From Pseudothauera nasutitermitis (lineage in GTDB: Bacteria; Pseudomonadota; Gammaproteobacteria; Burkholderiales; Rhodocyclaceae), in contig NZ_SSOC01000009.1 in the NCBI RefSeq assembly GCF_004801295.1, forward strand, positions 62,001 through 126,000: DNA of 64,000 bases. The letters run 5' to 3'. Within the stretch, counting starts at the first letter, position 1. The number at the start of each line of letters is the position of its first letter. The notes beneath the pieces were generated by a model. That model made no database searches, was not told the origin of the DNA, and saw only the letters and a list, made by a program, of their open reading frames with translations. This document shows, one piece after another, positions 9,544 to 18,564 of this stretch. The translations under genes were made by a program, and so were the position numbers.

Positions 9544-9549
9544 TATAAT
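9544..9549 (+). promoter_or_regulatory. Candidate -10 element upstream of mutL
   Basis: A perfect TATAAT lies 36 bases before the mutL ATG in an otherwise GC-rich region. No convincing -35 hexamer is seen 16-18 bases upstream, so the assignment rests on the -10 match and position only. Confidence 0.4.
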
Positions 9550-9584
9550 TTGCCCCTTCCCGTTTTCTTGATCGCCGCCCGGCC

Positions 9585-11450
9585 ATGTCCGTCATCCACC
9601 GCCTGCCCGACCTGCTGGTCAACCAGATCGCCGCCGGCGAAGTGGTCGAACGGCCGGCCTCCGTACTCAAGGAAGTGCTGGAAAACGCCGTGGATGCGGG
9701 CTCGCGCGCCATCGAAGTACAGCTCGAACAGGGCGGCGTGCGGCGCATCCGCGTGGCCGACGACGGCTGCGGCATCGCCCGCGACGACCTCGCGCTGGCG
9801 CTGGAACGCCACGCCACCAGCAAGATCGCCACCCTGGACGACCTCGAACGCGTCGGCACCATGGGCTTCCGTGGCGAGGCGCTGGCCGCCATCGCGGCGG
9901 TGGCGCGCACCATCCTCACCAGCCGCGCCAGTGGCAGCCAGCACGCCTGGCGCATCGCCAGCGACGAACGCGAACCGACGCCCGCCGCGCTCAACCACGG
10001 CACCGTGGTGGAGGTGGCCGACCTGTATTACAGCACCCCGGCGCGGCGCAAGTTCCTCAAGAGCGAAGGCACCGAATTCGCCCACTGCGACGAGATGTTC
10101 CGTCGCGTCGCGCTGGCCCGTCCGGACGTCGCCCTGCAGCTTTCCCACAACGGCCGCGTGATCCACCGCCTGGGCGTGGCCGACCCGCTGGCGCGCGTGG
10201 CCGCGCTGATGGGCGACGACTTCGTCGCCCACGCCCGCGAGGTGGAAAGCGAGGCCGGCACGCTGCGCCTCACCGGCCTGGCCTCGCTGCCCGCCTACTC
10301 GCGCGCCAACCGCGACGCGCAGTACTTCTTCGTCAATGGCCGCTTCGTGCGCGACAAGCTGCTCACCCACGCGGTGCGCCAGGCCTACGCCGACATCCTG
10401 CACGGCGCGCGCCACCCGGCCTACGTGCTGTTCCTCAGCCTGGACCCGGCCGGCGTGGACGTGAACGTGCATCCGGCCAAGATCGAGGTGCGCTTCCGCG
10501 ATTCGCGCGCGGTGCACCAGTTCGTCTTCCACGCGCTCACCCGCGTGCTCGGCGAATCCGGTGCGGCGCGCGCCGGGTTCGAGTCCGGCACGGAGGAAAT
10601 GCCCCCGCCGACGGCACCCGCGGCATCGGGCGGCCTGCCATCCGCCAGCGCGCCACGCGCGGCCTATCCCCCCGCGCCGCCGGTACAGGGCCGCCTGGCG
10701 ATGGATTCGGCCAGCAACGCGTACTACGATTTCGTGCGCACCGCCCGTCCGCCCGACACCCCATCCCGCCCGCCAGGCGCCCCCCTGCCCACGGCCGCCG
10801 TGCCGGATGCGCAGCCCCTCGCCCCACCCGCGCCGACGCCGGCCATGCCGCCCGACGATGACGCAGGCGCCCCGCCGCTGGGTTTCGCGCTGGCCCAGTT
10901 GCACGGCGTCTACATCCTCGCGCAGAACACGCGCGGGCTGGTGCTGGTGGACATGCACGCCGCCCATGAACGCATCCTCTACGAAAAGCTCAAGACCGTG
11001 CTGGACGGCCGTCCGGCCGTGCAGCGCCTGCTGATTCCCGCCGTGTTCGGCGTGGGCGCGCGCGACATGGCCGCCGCCGAGGAACACGCCGAGGTACTCG
11101 CCGGCATGGGCTTCGAGATCGCCCCCGCCGGCCCGCAGGAACTCGCCGTGCGCAGCGTGCCGGCCCTGCTCGCCGCCGCGCCGGTAGCCGAACTGGTGCG
11201 CAAGCTGCTGGAAGAACTGCGCGAATACCCGGCCACCGAGGTGATCACCGCGCGGCGCAACGAACTGCTCGCCACCATGGCGTGCCACGGCGCGGTGCGC
11301 GCCAACCGTCAGCTCACCATGCCGGAAATGAACGCGCTGCTGCGCGAGATGGAAGCCACCGAGCGCGCCGACCAGTGCAACCACGGCCGGCCGACCTGGA
11401 CCCAGTTCAGCATGCAGGAACTGGACCGCTTCTTCATGCGCGGCCAGTAG
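9585..11450 (+). CDS. mutL: DNA mismatch repair protein MutL (endonuclease type)
   Basis: A 621-residue MutL. The N-terminal GHKL ATPase has ENAVDAGSRAI, DDGCGI and GFRGEAL. A Pro/Ala-rich linker covers roughly residues 335-430. The C-terminal domain carries DxHAx2Ex4E as DMHAAHERILYE (Asp456 onward), ACHGAVRA, and CNHGRPTW near the end. These are the metal-binding motifs of nicking MutL proteins, in contrast to the enterobacterial MutL that relies on MutH. The usual Gln of DQHA is Met here. The gene is divergent from the lipoprotein gene and followed by a convergent thioredoxin-like gene. Confidence 0.96.
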   Translation: MSVIHRLPDLLVNQIAAGEVVERPASVLKEVLENAVDAGSRAIEVQLEQGGVRRIRVADDGCGIARDDLALALERHATSKIATLDDLERVGTMGFRGEALAAIAAVARTILTSRASGSQHAWRIASDEREPTPAALNHGTVVEVADLYYSTPARRKFLKSEGTEFAHCDEMFRRVALARPDVALQLSHNGRVIHRLGVADPLARVAALMGDDFVAHAREVESEAGTLRLTGLASLPAYSRANRDAQYFFVNGRFVRDKLLTHAVRQAYADILHGARHPAYVLFLSLDPAGVDVNVHPAKIEVRFRDSRAVHQFVFHALTRVLGESGAARAGFESGTEEMPPPTAPAASGGLPSASAPRAAYPPAPPVQGRLAMDSASNAYYDFVRTARPPDTPSRPPGAPLPTAAVPDAQPLAPPAPTPAMPPDDDAGAPPLGFALAQLHGVYILAQNTRGLVLVDMHAAHERILYEKLKTVLDGRPAVQRLLIPAVFGVGARDMAAAEEHAEVLAGMGFEIAPAGPQELAVRSVPALLAAAPVAELVRKLLEELREYPATEVITARRNELLATMACHGAVRANRQLTMPEMNALLREMEATERADQCNHGRPTWTQFSMQELDRFFMRGQ

Positions 11451-11468
11451 CGGCGCGCGCGCGACGCG

Positions 11469-11801
11469 TCAGCCGGCGGGGTCGATGTCCGCGAGCGCCG
11501 CGCGGATATCGGCATCATCGGCCGGCCGCACCAACTGCCCCGCCACCCGCCCGTCGCGCAGGAACACCAGCGTCGGCCACAGCTTCACGCCGAAGGCACG
11601 CCCCAGGCGCTTGCCCGGGCCATCCTCGACCTTCACGTGGGCCAGCGCCGGATGTTCCTCCAGCAGCGCCGCCAGACGCGGCTGCAGGGCGCGGCAATGG
11701 CCGCACCACGGCGCGCCGAACTCCACCAGCAGGGCGCCGGGCCAGGCATCGATCTGCTCGCGGGTGGGCGGCGGTTCGGAAAACTGCGCGCTATAGGGCA
11801 T
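11469..11801 (-). CDS. Thioredoxin-like protein
   Basis: A 110-residue single-domain thioredoxin fold with the active site WCGHC (residues 32-36), the cis-Pro segment LWPTLVF and no signal peptide, so a cytoplasmic thiol-disulfide protein is expected. The middle of the active site is Gly-His, as in DsbA or PDI, rather than the Gly-Pro of classical thioredoxin, which usually raises the redox potential. It stands alone between mutL (convergent) and miaA (divergent). ATG 11801 is chosen because the thioredoxin domain starts there and upstream sequence reads through the miaA region. Confidence 0.82.
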   Translation of the reverse strand: MPYSAQFSEPPPTREQIDAWPGALLVEFGAPWCGHCRALQPRLAALLEEHPALAHVKVEDGPGKRLGRAFGVKLWPTLVFLRDGRVAGQLVRPADDADIRAALADIDPAG

Positions 11802-11880
11802 GAGGATGGCTTCCTGCGTGATACACGATACGCCGGCCGGAACGCCGATTGCCGGGCAATCATAACCGTCTTGCTGGATA

Positions 11881-12873
11881 ATGGCGGCCCGCGCCGCGCC
11901 CGCCGAATCCGCTTCCGTGACTTCCTCCCTGCCTCCCGCCCTGCTCCTGCTCGGCCCCACCGCCAGCGGCAAGACCGCCTGTGCGCTGCGCCTCGCCGAG
12001 GCGCTGCCGGTGGAGATCGTCAGCGTGGATTCGGCGCTGGTGTATCGCGGCATGGACATCGGCACCGCCAAGCCCACGGCGGCCGAACGGGCGGCCTGTC
12101 CGCACCACCTGATCGATGTGGTGTCGCCCGAGGAAGCGTATTCGGCCGCGCGCTTCCGCGCCGAGGCGCTGGAAATCATGGACGGCATCGCCGCCCGCGG
12201 GCGCATCCCGCTGCTGGCCGGCGGCACCATGCTGTACTTCAAGGCCCTGCGCGACGGCCTCTCCGACCTGCCCCCGGCCGACGCCGGATTGCGCGCCGGG
12301 ATCGACCGCGCAGCCGCCGCGCGCGGCTGGCCGGCGCTGCACGCCGAACTCGCCATGCTGGACCCCGAGGCCGCCGCGCGCCTGGAACCCACCGACGCCC
12401 AGCGCATCCAGCGCGCGCTGGAGATCGTCCGCCTCACCGGCCGTCCGCTGGCCGACAGCTACGCCCGCCGCGCCATGGCAGCGCCGCCGTGGCGCCTGCT
12501 GCTGATCGCCCTGGCGCCGTCCGAGCGCGGCGTGCTGCACGCGCGCATCGCCGAACGCTTCGACGCCATGCTGGCCGCCGGCCTGCTCGACGAAGTCCGC
12601 CGCCTGCGCGCCACCTACAAGCTGGACCTTTCCATGCCGTCGATGCGCTGCGTGGGCTACCGTCAGGCCTGGGAGCACCTCGACGGCCTGTACGGCCTCG
12701 ACACCCTGCGCTTCAAGGGCATCGCCGCCACCCGCCAGCTCGCCAAGCGCCAGCTCACCTGGCAACGCCAGTTCCGCGAAACCTGGGACGGACTGGTGGA
12801 AATCGACTGCCTGCGCGCGGATCTGGCCGACGCCGTGCTCGACACCGCGCGCCGCCTGCTCGCGCGCGCCTGA
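11881..12873 (+). CDS. miaA: tRNA dimethylallyltransferase
   Basis: MiaA adds a dimethylallyl group to N6 of A37 in tRNAs that read codons starting with U. The protein has the P-loop GPTASGKTA, the [17 protein letters not shown] segment that binds prenyl donor and tRNA, and AGGTMLYF. At 330 residues from ATG 11881 it is slightly long; a GTG at 11917 (residue 13) would give the more usual N-terminus directly before the P-loop. The neighbour mutL upstream matches the common mutL-miaA pairing, here interrupted by the thioredoxin gene on the other strand. Confidence 0.94.
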   Translation: MAARAAPAESASVTSSLPPALLLLGPTASGKTACALRLAEALPVEIVSVDSALVYRGMDIGTAKPTAAERAACPHHLIDVVSPEEAYSAARFRAEALEIMDGIAARGRIPLLAGGTMLYFKALRDGLSDLPPADAGLRAGIDRAAAARGWPALHAELAMLDPEAAARLEPTDAQRIQRALEIVRLTGRPLADSYARRAMAAPPWRLLLIALAPSERGVLHARIAERFDAMLAAGLLDEVRRLRATYKLDLSMPSMRCVGYRQAWEHLDGLYGLDTLRFKGIAATRQLAKRQLTWQRQFRETWDGLVEIDCLRADLADAVLDTARRLLARA

Positions 12874-12901
12874 ATCCCATCCCACTACCCAAGGAAGATC
12901 C

Positions 12902-13453
12902 ATGGACGATCTGATCGACATCGAACAGCAGACCCGGCGCTGGCTGGAAGACGTGGTGATCGGGCTCAACCTGTGCCCCTTCGCCGCTGAACCCAACCGG
13001 CACGGGCGCATCCGCATCGCGGTCACCGAAGCCGCCGACGAGGAAAGCCTGCTCGCCGCCCTGCAGGAAGAACTCAGCCTGCTCGACTCGCTGGAGGAGA
13101 GCGAAACCGAAACCACGCTGGTGGCCGCGCCCTTCGTGCTCGACAACTTCGACGACTACAACCAGTTCTTCGACGTGATCGAACTGTGGCTGCGCGAGTT
13201 CGGCTGGGAAGGCACCTACCAGGTGGCCGGCTTCCACCCGGACTACTGTTTCGCCGACACCACGCCGGACGATCCGGGCAACCTCACCAACCGCTCGCCC
13301 TGGCCGCTGTTCCACCTGATCCGCGAAGCCAGCATCGACCGCGCGGTGGCCTCCCACCCGGACGTGGACGGCATCCCCGCGCGCAACATCGCCCGCGTTT
13401 CCGCCCTCGGCCCGGAAGAACGCCGCAAGCTGTTCCCCTACCTGTTCGGCTGA
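12902..13453 (+). CDS. DUF1415 family protein
   Basis: A 183-residue soluble protein of the DUF1415 family, widespread in proteobacteria and uncharacterised. Conserved-looking segments include the N-terminal LNLCPFA with a single Cys, an acidic middle, and HPDYCFADTTPDDPGNLTNRSPWP with invariant-looking His, Cys and Asp residues that could form a site. It begins 28 bases after miaA with an AAGGA ribosome binding site and is probably co-transcribed with it. No function is assigned. Confidence 0.85.
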   Translation: MDDLIDIEQQTRRWLEDVVIGLNLCPFAAEPNRHGRIRIAVTEAADEESLLAALQEELSLLDSLEESETETTLVAAPFVLDNFDDYNQFFDVIELWLREFGWEGTYQVAGFHPDYCFADTTPDDPGNLTNRSPWPLFHLIREASIDRAVASHPDVDGIPARNIARVSALGPEERRKLFPYLFG

Positions 13454-13471
13454 ACCCCGGCCCCGGCGGCC

Positions 13472-14812
13472 TCAGGCCGCCGCGCGCCAGGCTTCCACGG
13501 CGAACAGCCAGGCCACACCGAGCGCGTAGGAGGCCAGGCCGTAGCGCAGGTTGCCGCGCGCCATGGCCAGCCCCGACAGGCCGAAACGCCCCTGCAGCGA
13601 CAGATGCACGCCGGCCATCGGGTTGAGCGCCAGGCCGATCGCCCAGCATTGCAGGAACACCAGCGCCATCAGCAGCGGATCGGGCGCCAGCGGCGCGAGC
13701 CAGGCCGCGGCCATGACGATGCAGACCACCGCATGGATACCCAGCGCCGACAGCACGATCATGCCGGCCAGCAGCATGGCGGCCTCCAGCGCGCCGAAGC
13801 GCCCGAACGGCATCCAGCCCACGCCCCCGCTCATCAGCGCCTGCAGGCCGGTGGCGAATACCCCCGCGCACAGGAACAGCACCAGTTCGCCCGACATCGC
13901 CGGCAGGCGGTGCCCGGCATGGCGCAGCACGCGCTCCGCGCCCTCGCGCGGGCCGTGCTGCCACACGGCCGCGCCCAGCGACAAGGCCAGCGCCGAGGCG
14001 CCGATGATCGCCAGCGAGGTCCACCCGGGCAGCCAGGCATGTCCGGCAATCACCAGCACGCTGAGCGCCACCGGCAGCCACAACGCGGCCAGGCGCATCG
14101 GATAGCCCACGAAAGCGGCCGGATCGCCGGTCTCGCCGGCCGGCAGCCGCCCGGCCAGCCACAGCACGCCGAGCGCCAGCGGCACGCCGTGCAGGATCAC
14201 CTCGCCCAGCGAGGCGCCCGGCGCATAGGTCAGCACCACCGCCATCGCCGCGAAGAACGGCGACCACAGCGCCGCCGCCAGGAAGCCGCGCGTCAGCACC
14301 GCCGCCTGGCGCAGGCCGAGCCGGCCGTCGGCGGCCATGCGCTCGGCCATGATGAATACCGCCGACATGTTGATCACCGCGCCGAACAGATGCACGCTGC
14401 CCAGGGTCAGCCAGCGCGCACGCGCGCCGCGCGGCGGTTCATCGGCCGCGCTGCCCAGGCCCACCATCTGCAGGAAGCTCACCGCCGCCAGCATGCCGAG
14501 CAGCGCGGTGTTCTGGGTGAGCAGCTGCATCCAGTCCGGGCGCAGCCCCTGCCACAGCGCGGCGCCCAGCGCGAGCGCGCCGATGGCCGCCAGCCCCAGC
14601 GTGAAACGGCGCTGGCGGCCGTCCAGGCGGGGCCACAGCAGCGCACCCGCCATCCACCCGGCCACCCCCGCCGGCCAGGCCGGCAGCCAGCCCGCGCCAT
14701 GGAAAATGGATAGAACGATCATCGCGCCCATCGCCCAGGCGGCGCCGACGGCGCGCGGGCGGGACAGGGTTTGCGGCGGGGCGGAAGCGGACACGGTGGC
14801 GTGAATAGGCAA
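13472..14812 (-). CDS. Polytopic inner-membrane protein, possible ion/metabolite transporter
   Basis: About 446 residues with roughly 12 hydrophobic segments spread over the whole length. Two segments with conserved polar residues, NMSAVFIMAERMA (about residue 150) and ALNPMAGVHLS (about 400), sit at comparable positions in the two halves, as in inverted-repeat transporters of the ion-transporter type. That comparison is an inference; the protein was not recognised as a named family. The start is uncertain: TTG 14812 is the furthest in-frame start, GTG 14794 is another, and neither has a convincing ribosome binding site. It is convergent with DUF1415. Confidence 0.68.
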   Translation of the reverse strand: MPIHATVSASAPPQTLSRPRAVGAAWAMGAMIVLSIFHGAGWLPAWPAGVAGWMAGALLWPRLDGRQRRFTLGLAAIGALALGAALWQGLRPDWMQLLTQNTALLGMLAAVSFLQMVGLGSAADEPPRGARARWLTLGSVHLFGAVINMSAVFIMAERMAADGRLGLRQAAVLTRGFLAAALWSPFFAAMAVVLTYAPGASLGEVILHGVPLALGVLWLAGRLPAGETGDPAAFVGYPMRLAALWLPVALSVLVIAGHAWLPGWTSLAIIGASALALSLGAAVWQHGPREGAERVLRHAGHRLPAMSGELVLFLCAGVFATGLQALMSGGVGWMPFGRFGALEAAMLLAGMIVLSALGIHAVVCIVMAAAWLAPLAPDPLLMALVFLQCWAIGLALNPMAGVHLSLQGRFGLSGLAMARGNLRYGLASYALGVAWLFAVEAWRAAA

Positions 14813-14815
14813 ACA

Positions 14816-14886
14816 AGAAGGCCCCCACGCTGCGCCGCTGGCGCGGCTGGCTGCTCCCGAGGGGCGTTTTTTGCCTTTGGGGGTCC
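14816..14886. repeat. Intergenic GC-rich repeat of a type common in betaproteobacteria
   Basis: A composite palindromic stretch: GCGCCGCTGGCGCGGC forms an inner hairpin, flanked by CCCCCACGC on one side and GAGGGGCGTTTTTTGCC on the other. From memory, near-identical sequences recur in intergenic spaces of many betaproteobacterial genomes. It sits upstream of the membrane-protein gene and downstream of the RND pump gene set, where it may help separate the two transcripts. The assignment needs a genome-wide copy count. Confidence 0.5.
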
Positions 14887-14889
14887 GGC

Positions 14890-14924
14890 GACAAAAAAGA
14901 AGCCGGCCGGGAAATCCGGCCGGC
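14890..14924 (-). terminator. Rho-independent terminator of the RND pump operon
   Basis: A perfect 9-bp stem (14902-14910 with 14916-14924) closes a GAAAT loop. On the minus strand it is followed by TTCTTTTTTG. It lies 57 bases after the stop of the last minus-strand gene of the RND set. Confidence 0.85.
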
Positions 14925-14980
14925 CGATTTCGAATTCTAGACGGCGGCCCGGCAGCCAGCCGGGCGGACCATCAGGGCAG

Positions 14981-15457
14981 TCAAGCCGATGCGCGCACCG
15001 CCGTGGGCGCCGGTTGCGTTTCCGGGCGCACCACGTTGTCCAGATACAGTTGCACCGCCTGATTCGAAGCGGAGGACGCAGCGTCCGGCGGCTCCGCGCG
15101 CGGGCTGCCGCCATCCGGTGCGGACGGCAGTGGCACGCCGGCGGCGCGCGCGGCATTGGCGGTTTCGGCCTGCGCAGGGGGCGTGGCCGGCGCCGCGGCT
15201 GCGGCATCGGTGCGCGCGGCGGGCGCCGATGCCTGCACCTGCACGGCGCTGTCGGCCTGCGCGGGCGGCACGGCCTGCGGCGCGGCGGCGGGCTGCTGGC
15301 GGGCGGCCTCCTCAACTGCGCGCGCTTCGGCGCTGATGTTGACCTGGGTGGTCTCGGACGCCGTCTTCTCCGCAACGTCCTCGCGCATCGGGGAGGGCTG
15401 CAGGCGCGGGGCCTGGGCGACATCCAGATTGTTGAGCCTGAGCGAGATATCCATCAT
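14981..15457 (-). CDS. Small Ala/Pro-rich protein coupled to the RND permease gene
   Basis: A 158-residue low-complexity protein, rich in Ala, Pro and Gln, with no signal peptide or membrane segment. The most ordered parts are the first 45 residues, including the segment TTQVNISAEAR, and the C-terminal QAVQLYLDNVV. Its ATG overlaps the RND permease stop as ATGA, so it is translated from the same mRNA, and the operon terminator follows it. The segment NISAEAR recalls a short motif found in flagellar and similar secreted regulators, but that is a loose resemblance. Function unknown. Confidence 0.65.
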   Translation of the reverse strand: MMDISLRLNNLDVAQAPRLQPSPMREDVAEKTASETTQVNISAEARAVEEAARQQPAAAPQAVPPAQADSAVQVQASAPAARTDAAAAAPATPPAQAETANAARAAGVPLPSAPDGGSPRAEPPDAASSASNQAVQLYLDNVVRPETQPAPTAVRASA

Positions 15458-18400
15458 GCACTCCTGTCCGCGCCGAGCGCGGGATCGGCAGCGGCTTCCG
15501 GGCCGGTGGCGAGCGGATTGCGCTCGCGCCGCGCCAGTAGAGTATAGACCGTCGGCACCACGAATAGGGTGAAGAAGGTGCCCAGCAGCAGGCCACCGAC
15601 GATCACCCAGCCGATCTGCTGGCGGCTTTCCGCCCCGGCGCCGGTGGCCAGCGCCAGCGGCACGGCGCCCAGCACCATCGCCCCGGTGGTCATCAGGATG
15701 GGGCGCAGGCGCAGCACCGAGGCCTCGACGACCGATTCGAACAGCGCCTTGCCCTCGTCGCGCAGCTGGTTGGCGAACTCCACGATGAGAATGCCGTGCT
15801 TGGTGATCAGGCCGACCAGGGTAATCAGGCCGATCTGGCTGTACACGTTGAGCGTGCCGCCGGTGAGGTACAGCGCGCCGAGCGCGCCGGCCATCGACAG
15901 CGGCACGGTGAGCATGATGATGAGCGGGTCGCGGAAGCTTTCGAACTGGGCGGCGAGCACCAGGTAGATGAAGGCCAGCGCGAGCACGAAGGTGACCGCC
16001 AGGCTGGCCGAACTGGTCTTGAACTCGCGCGACTGGCCGTCGTAGTCGATGGCGTAGCCGGCCGGCAGGACATCGCGCGCCACCCCTTCCAGATGGTCGA
16101 GCACCTCGCCGAGGGCATAGCCCGGCGCCACGTTGGCGGAAATCTTCACCGCGCGGCGCTGGGCGAAGTGGTTCAGCTCGCGCGGGCTGACCGTCTCGCG
16201 CACGGTGACCACGCTGGCCAGCGGCACCATCTCGCCGCCGCGCCCGCGCACGTAGAGGTCGCGGATGTCGGCCGGGTTGGCGCGGCTGGCGGGATCGACC
16301 TGGACGAGCACGTCGTACTGCTCGGCATCGCGCTGGTAGCGCGTCACCTGCCGGCCGCCGAGCATGGTTTCCAGCGTGCGGCCGATGACGTCCACCGCCA
16401 CGCCGAGGTCGGCGGCGCGGTCGCGGTCGACTTCAACGGACAGCTCGGGCAGGGTCAGTTTGAGGTCGCTTTCCGGAGAGATGAAGCCGGGGTGGTCGCG
16501 GATTTCGTCGAGAATGCGTTCGGTGTAATGCGCCAGTTCCTCATAGGACGCGGACGCCACCACGATCATGCTCACCGGCCGCGAACGCGCGCCCTGGCCG
16601 AAGGCCGCCGGCAGGCTGGGATAGGCGTCCACGCCGGGCACGTCGCGCATGCGCGGGCGCATCTCGGCGGCGATGGCGGCGGCGGAGCGGCTGCGCTCTT
16701 CCCAGTCGGTGAAGCCGGCGAAGGAGATGCCCTGCGACACCGTGGGGTTGCCGCTGATCACCAGATAGCGGTCCACGTCGGCGGTGCTGGCATAGATTTC
16801 CTCGATCTGCCGGGCGTAGCGCTCCATGTAATCCACCGTGGAGCCTTCCGGCCCGGAGAACAGGCCGATCAGGCGGCCGCGATCCTCCAGCGGGGAGAGT
16901 TCCTGCTTGAGCTGGCCGAACAGCCAGACCGCACTGGCCGCGACCAGGGCGAAGGCCAGCATGACCAGCCAGCGCAGGCCGAGCGCGGCCTGCAGCACGT
17001 CACGATAGCCCTGGGTGAGCCATCCCAGCAAGCCCTCGATGGCGTTGTATACCCGGCCATGCTTCTTCTCGTGGCGCAGCAGCCTGGAGCACATCATCGG
17101 CGACAGGGTCAGCGCGACGAAGCCGGAGACCAGCACGGCGCCGGCCAGGGTCAGCGCGAATTCCGTGAACAGCTTGCCGGTGCGCCCGCTCATGAAGGCC
17201 ACCGGGGCATACACGGCGGCCAGCGTGAGGGTCATGGCGATGACCGCGAAGGCGATCTCGCGCGAGCCCTGGAAGGCGGCCTTGAGCGGATGCATGCCTT
17301 CCTCGATGTGGCGGTAGATGTTCTCCAGCATCACGATGGCGTCATCCACCACCAGGCCGATGGCCAGCACCAGAGCCAGCAGGGTCAGCGTGTTGATGGA
17401 GAAGCCCAGCGCCAGCATCAGCGTGAACGCGCCGATCAGCGACACCGGGATGGTCACCAGCGGCACCAGCATGGCCCGCCAGTTGCGCAGGAAGAACAGG
17501 CAGACGAAGGCCACCAGCAGGATGGCCTCGAAGATGGTGGCGAACACCGCCGAGATGGAACGCTCGATGAACACCGTGGTGTCGTTGGCGATGGTCATCG
17601 TCATGCCTTCGGGCAGTTCTTCCGCCAGCACCGGCATCATCTCCACCAGCCCGCGCTTGAGATCGAGCGGATTGGCGGTGGCCTGCTTGATCAGGCCGAT
17701 GGAGGCGGCTGGCTGGCCCATGAAGCGCACCAGAGTGCGTTCGTTGGCCGCGCCCTCCTCCACCCGGCCGATGTCGCGGATGCGCACCGGGTAGCCGTCG
17801 GCGCTCTGCGGCGCGCGCACCACCACGTCGGCGAACTGCGCGGGCTCGCGCAGATCGGTGGCGGCCACCACGGTGAATTCGCGGCGGGAACTCTCGATGC
17901 GTCCCGCCGGCACCTCGACGTTCTGCCGGCGCAGGGCGTCCTCCACCTCCTGCACGGTGAGGCCGTAGGCGGCCAGGCGGTCGCGGTCCAGCCACACGCG
18001 CATCGAATAGTCGCGCCCACCGTACACGCGCGCGTCGGCCGCGCCCGGCAGGGTCTGGAAGCGCGGCTTGACGATGCGGTTGGCGAAATCGGTGACTTCC
18101 AGCGGCGAATGCCGGTCCGACGAGAAGGCCACCCAGATGATCGGGCTGGCGTCGGCCTCGACCTTGGCGATCACCGGCTCGTCCACGTCGTCGGGCAGAC
18201 GCCGGCGCACCCGCGAGACACGGTCGCGCACGTCGGCGGCGGCGGCGTCGGGCGCGCGCTCGATGCGGAAGCGCACGGTGATCTGGCTGCGTTCCTGGCG
18301 GCTGATCGACTGGATGACATCCACCCCCTCGATGCCGGCCAGGGCGTCTTCCAGCGGCTTGGTGACCTGCGTTTCGATGATCTCCGCGCTGGCGCCGCGG

Positions 18401-18552
18401 TAGGTGGTATCGACGGTGACCACCGGCTCGTCGATGTTGGGGTATTCGCGCACCGTCAGCTTGGTCCACGACACCAGCCCGACCAGCACCACCAGCAGCG
18501 ACAGCACGGTGGCGAACACCGGACGGCGGATACAGGTATCGGAAATCACCAC
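15454..18552 (-). CDS. RND efflux permease (HAE-1/AcrB family)
   Basis: A 1032-residue proton-driven efflux pump of the inner membrane. The N-terminus ISDTCIRRPVFATVLSLLVV is typical, followed by the first large periplasmic loop, TM2-6 with the proton-relay pair VVDDAIVMLEN (around residue 405), a second periplasmic loop and TM7-12. Length matches AcrB-type pumps. It starts at GTG 18552 (or the adjacent GTG 18549), 12 bases after the membrane fusion gene. No outer-membrane channel gene is present, so it presumably uses one encoded elsewhere. Substrates cannot be told from sequence. Confidence 0.93.
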   Translation of the reverse strand: MVISDTCIRRPVFATVLSLLVVLVGLVSWTKLTVREYPNIDEPVVTVDTTYRGASAEIIETQVTKPLEDALAGIEGVDVIQSISRQERSQITVRFRIERAPDAAAADVRDRVSRVRRRLPDDVDEPVIAKVEADASPIIWVAFSSDRHSPLEVTDFANRIVKPRFQTLPGAADARVYGGRDYSMRVWLDRDRLAAYGLTVQEVEDALRRQNVEVPAGRIESSRREFTVVAATDLREPAQFADVVVRAPQSADGYPVRIRDIGRVEEGAANERTLVRFMGQPAASIGLIKQATANPLDLKRGLVEMMPVLAEELPEGMTMTIANDTTVFIERSISAVFATIFEAILLVAFVCLFFLRNWRAMLVPLVTIPVSLIGAFTLMLALGFSINTLTLLALVLAIGLVVDDAIVMLENIYRHIEEGMHPLKAAFQGSREIAFAVIAMTLTLAAVYAPVAFMSGRTGKLFTEFALTLAGAVLVSGFVALTLSPMMCSRLLRHEKKHGRVYNAIEGLLGWLTQGYRDVLQAALGLRWLVMLAFALVAASAVWLFGQLKQELSPLEDRGRLIGLFSGPEGSTVDYMERYARQIEEIYASTADVDRYLVISGNPTVSQGISFAGFTDWEERSRSAAAIAAEMRPRMRDVPGVDAYPSLPAAFGQGARSRPVSMIVVASASYEELAHYTERILDEIRDHPGFISPESDLKLTLPELSVEVDRDRAADLGVAVDVIGRTLETMLGGRQVTRYQRDAEQYDVLVQVDPASRANPADIRDLYVRGRGGEMVPLASVVTVRETVSPRELNHFAQRRAVKISANVAPGYALGEVLDHLEGVARDVLPAGYAIDYDGQSREFKTSSASLAVTFVLALAFIYLVLAAQFESFRDPLIIMLTVPLSMAGALGALYLTGGTLNVYSQIGLITLVGLITKHGILIVEFANQLRDEGKALFESVVEASVLRLRPILMTTGAMVLGAVPLALATGAGAESRQQIGWVIVGGLLLGTFFTLFVVPTVYTLLARRERNPLATGPEAAADPALGADRSA

Positions 18553-18564
18553 GGCCGCCTGCCC

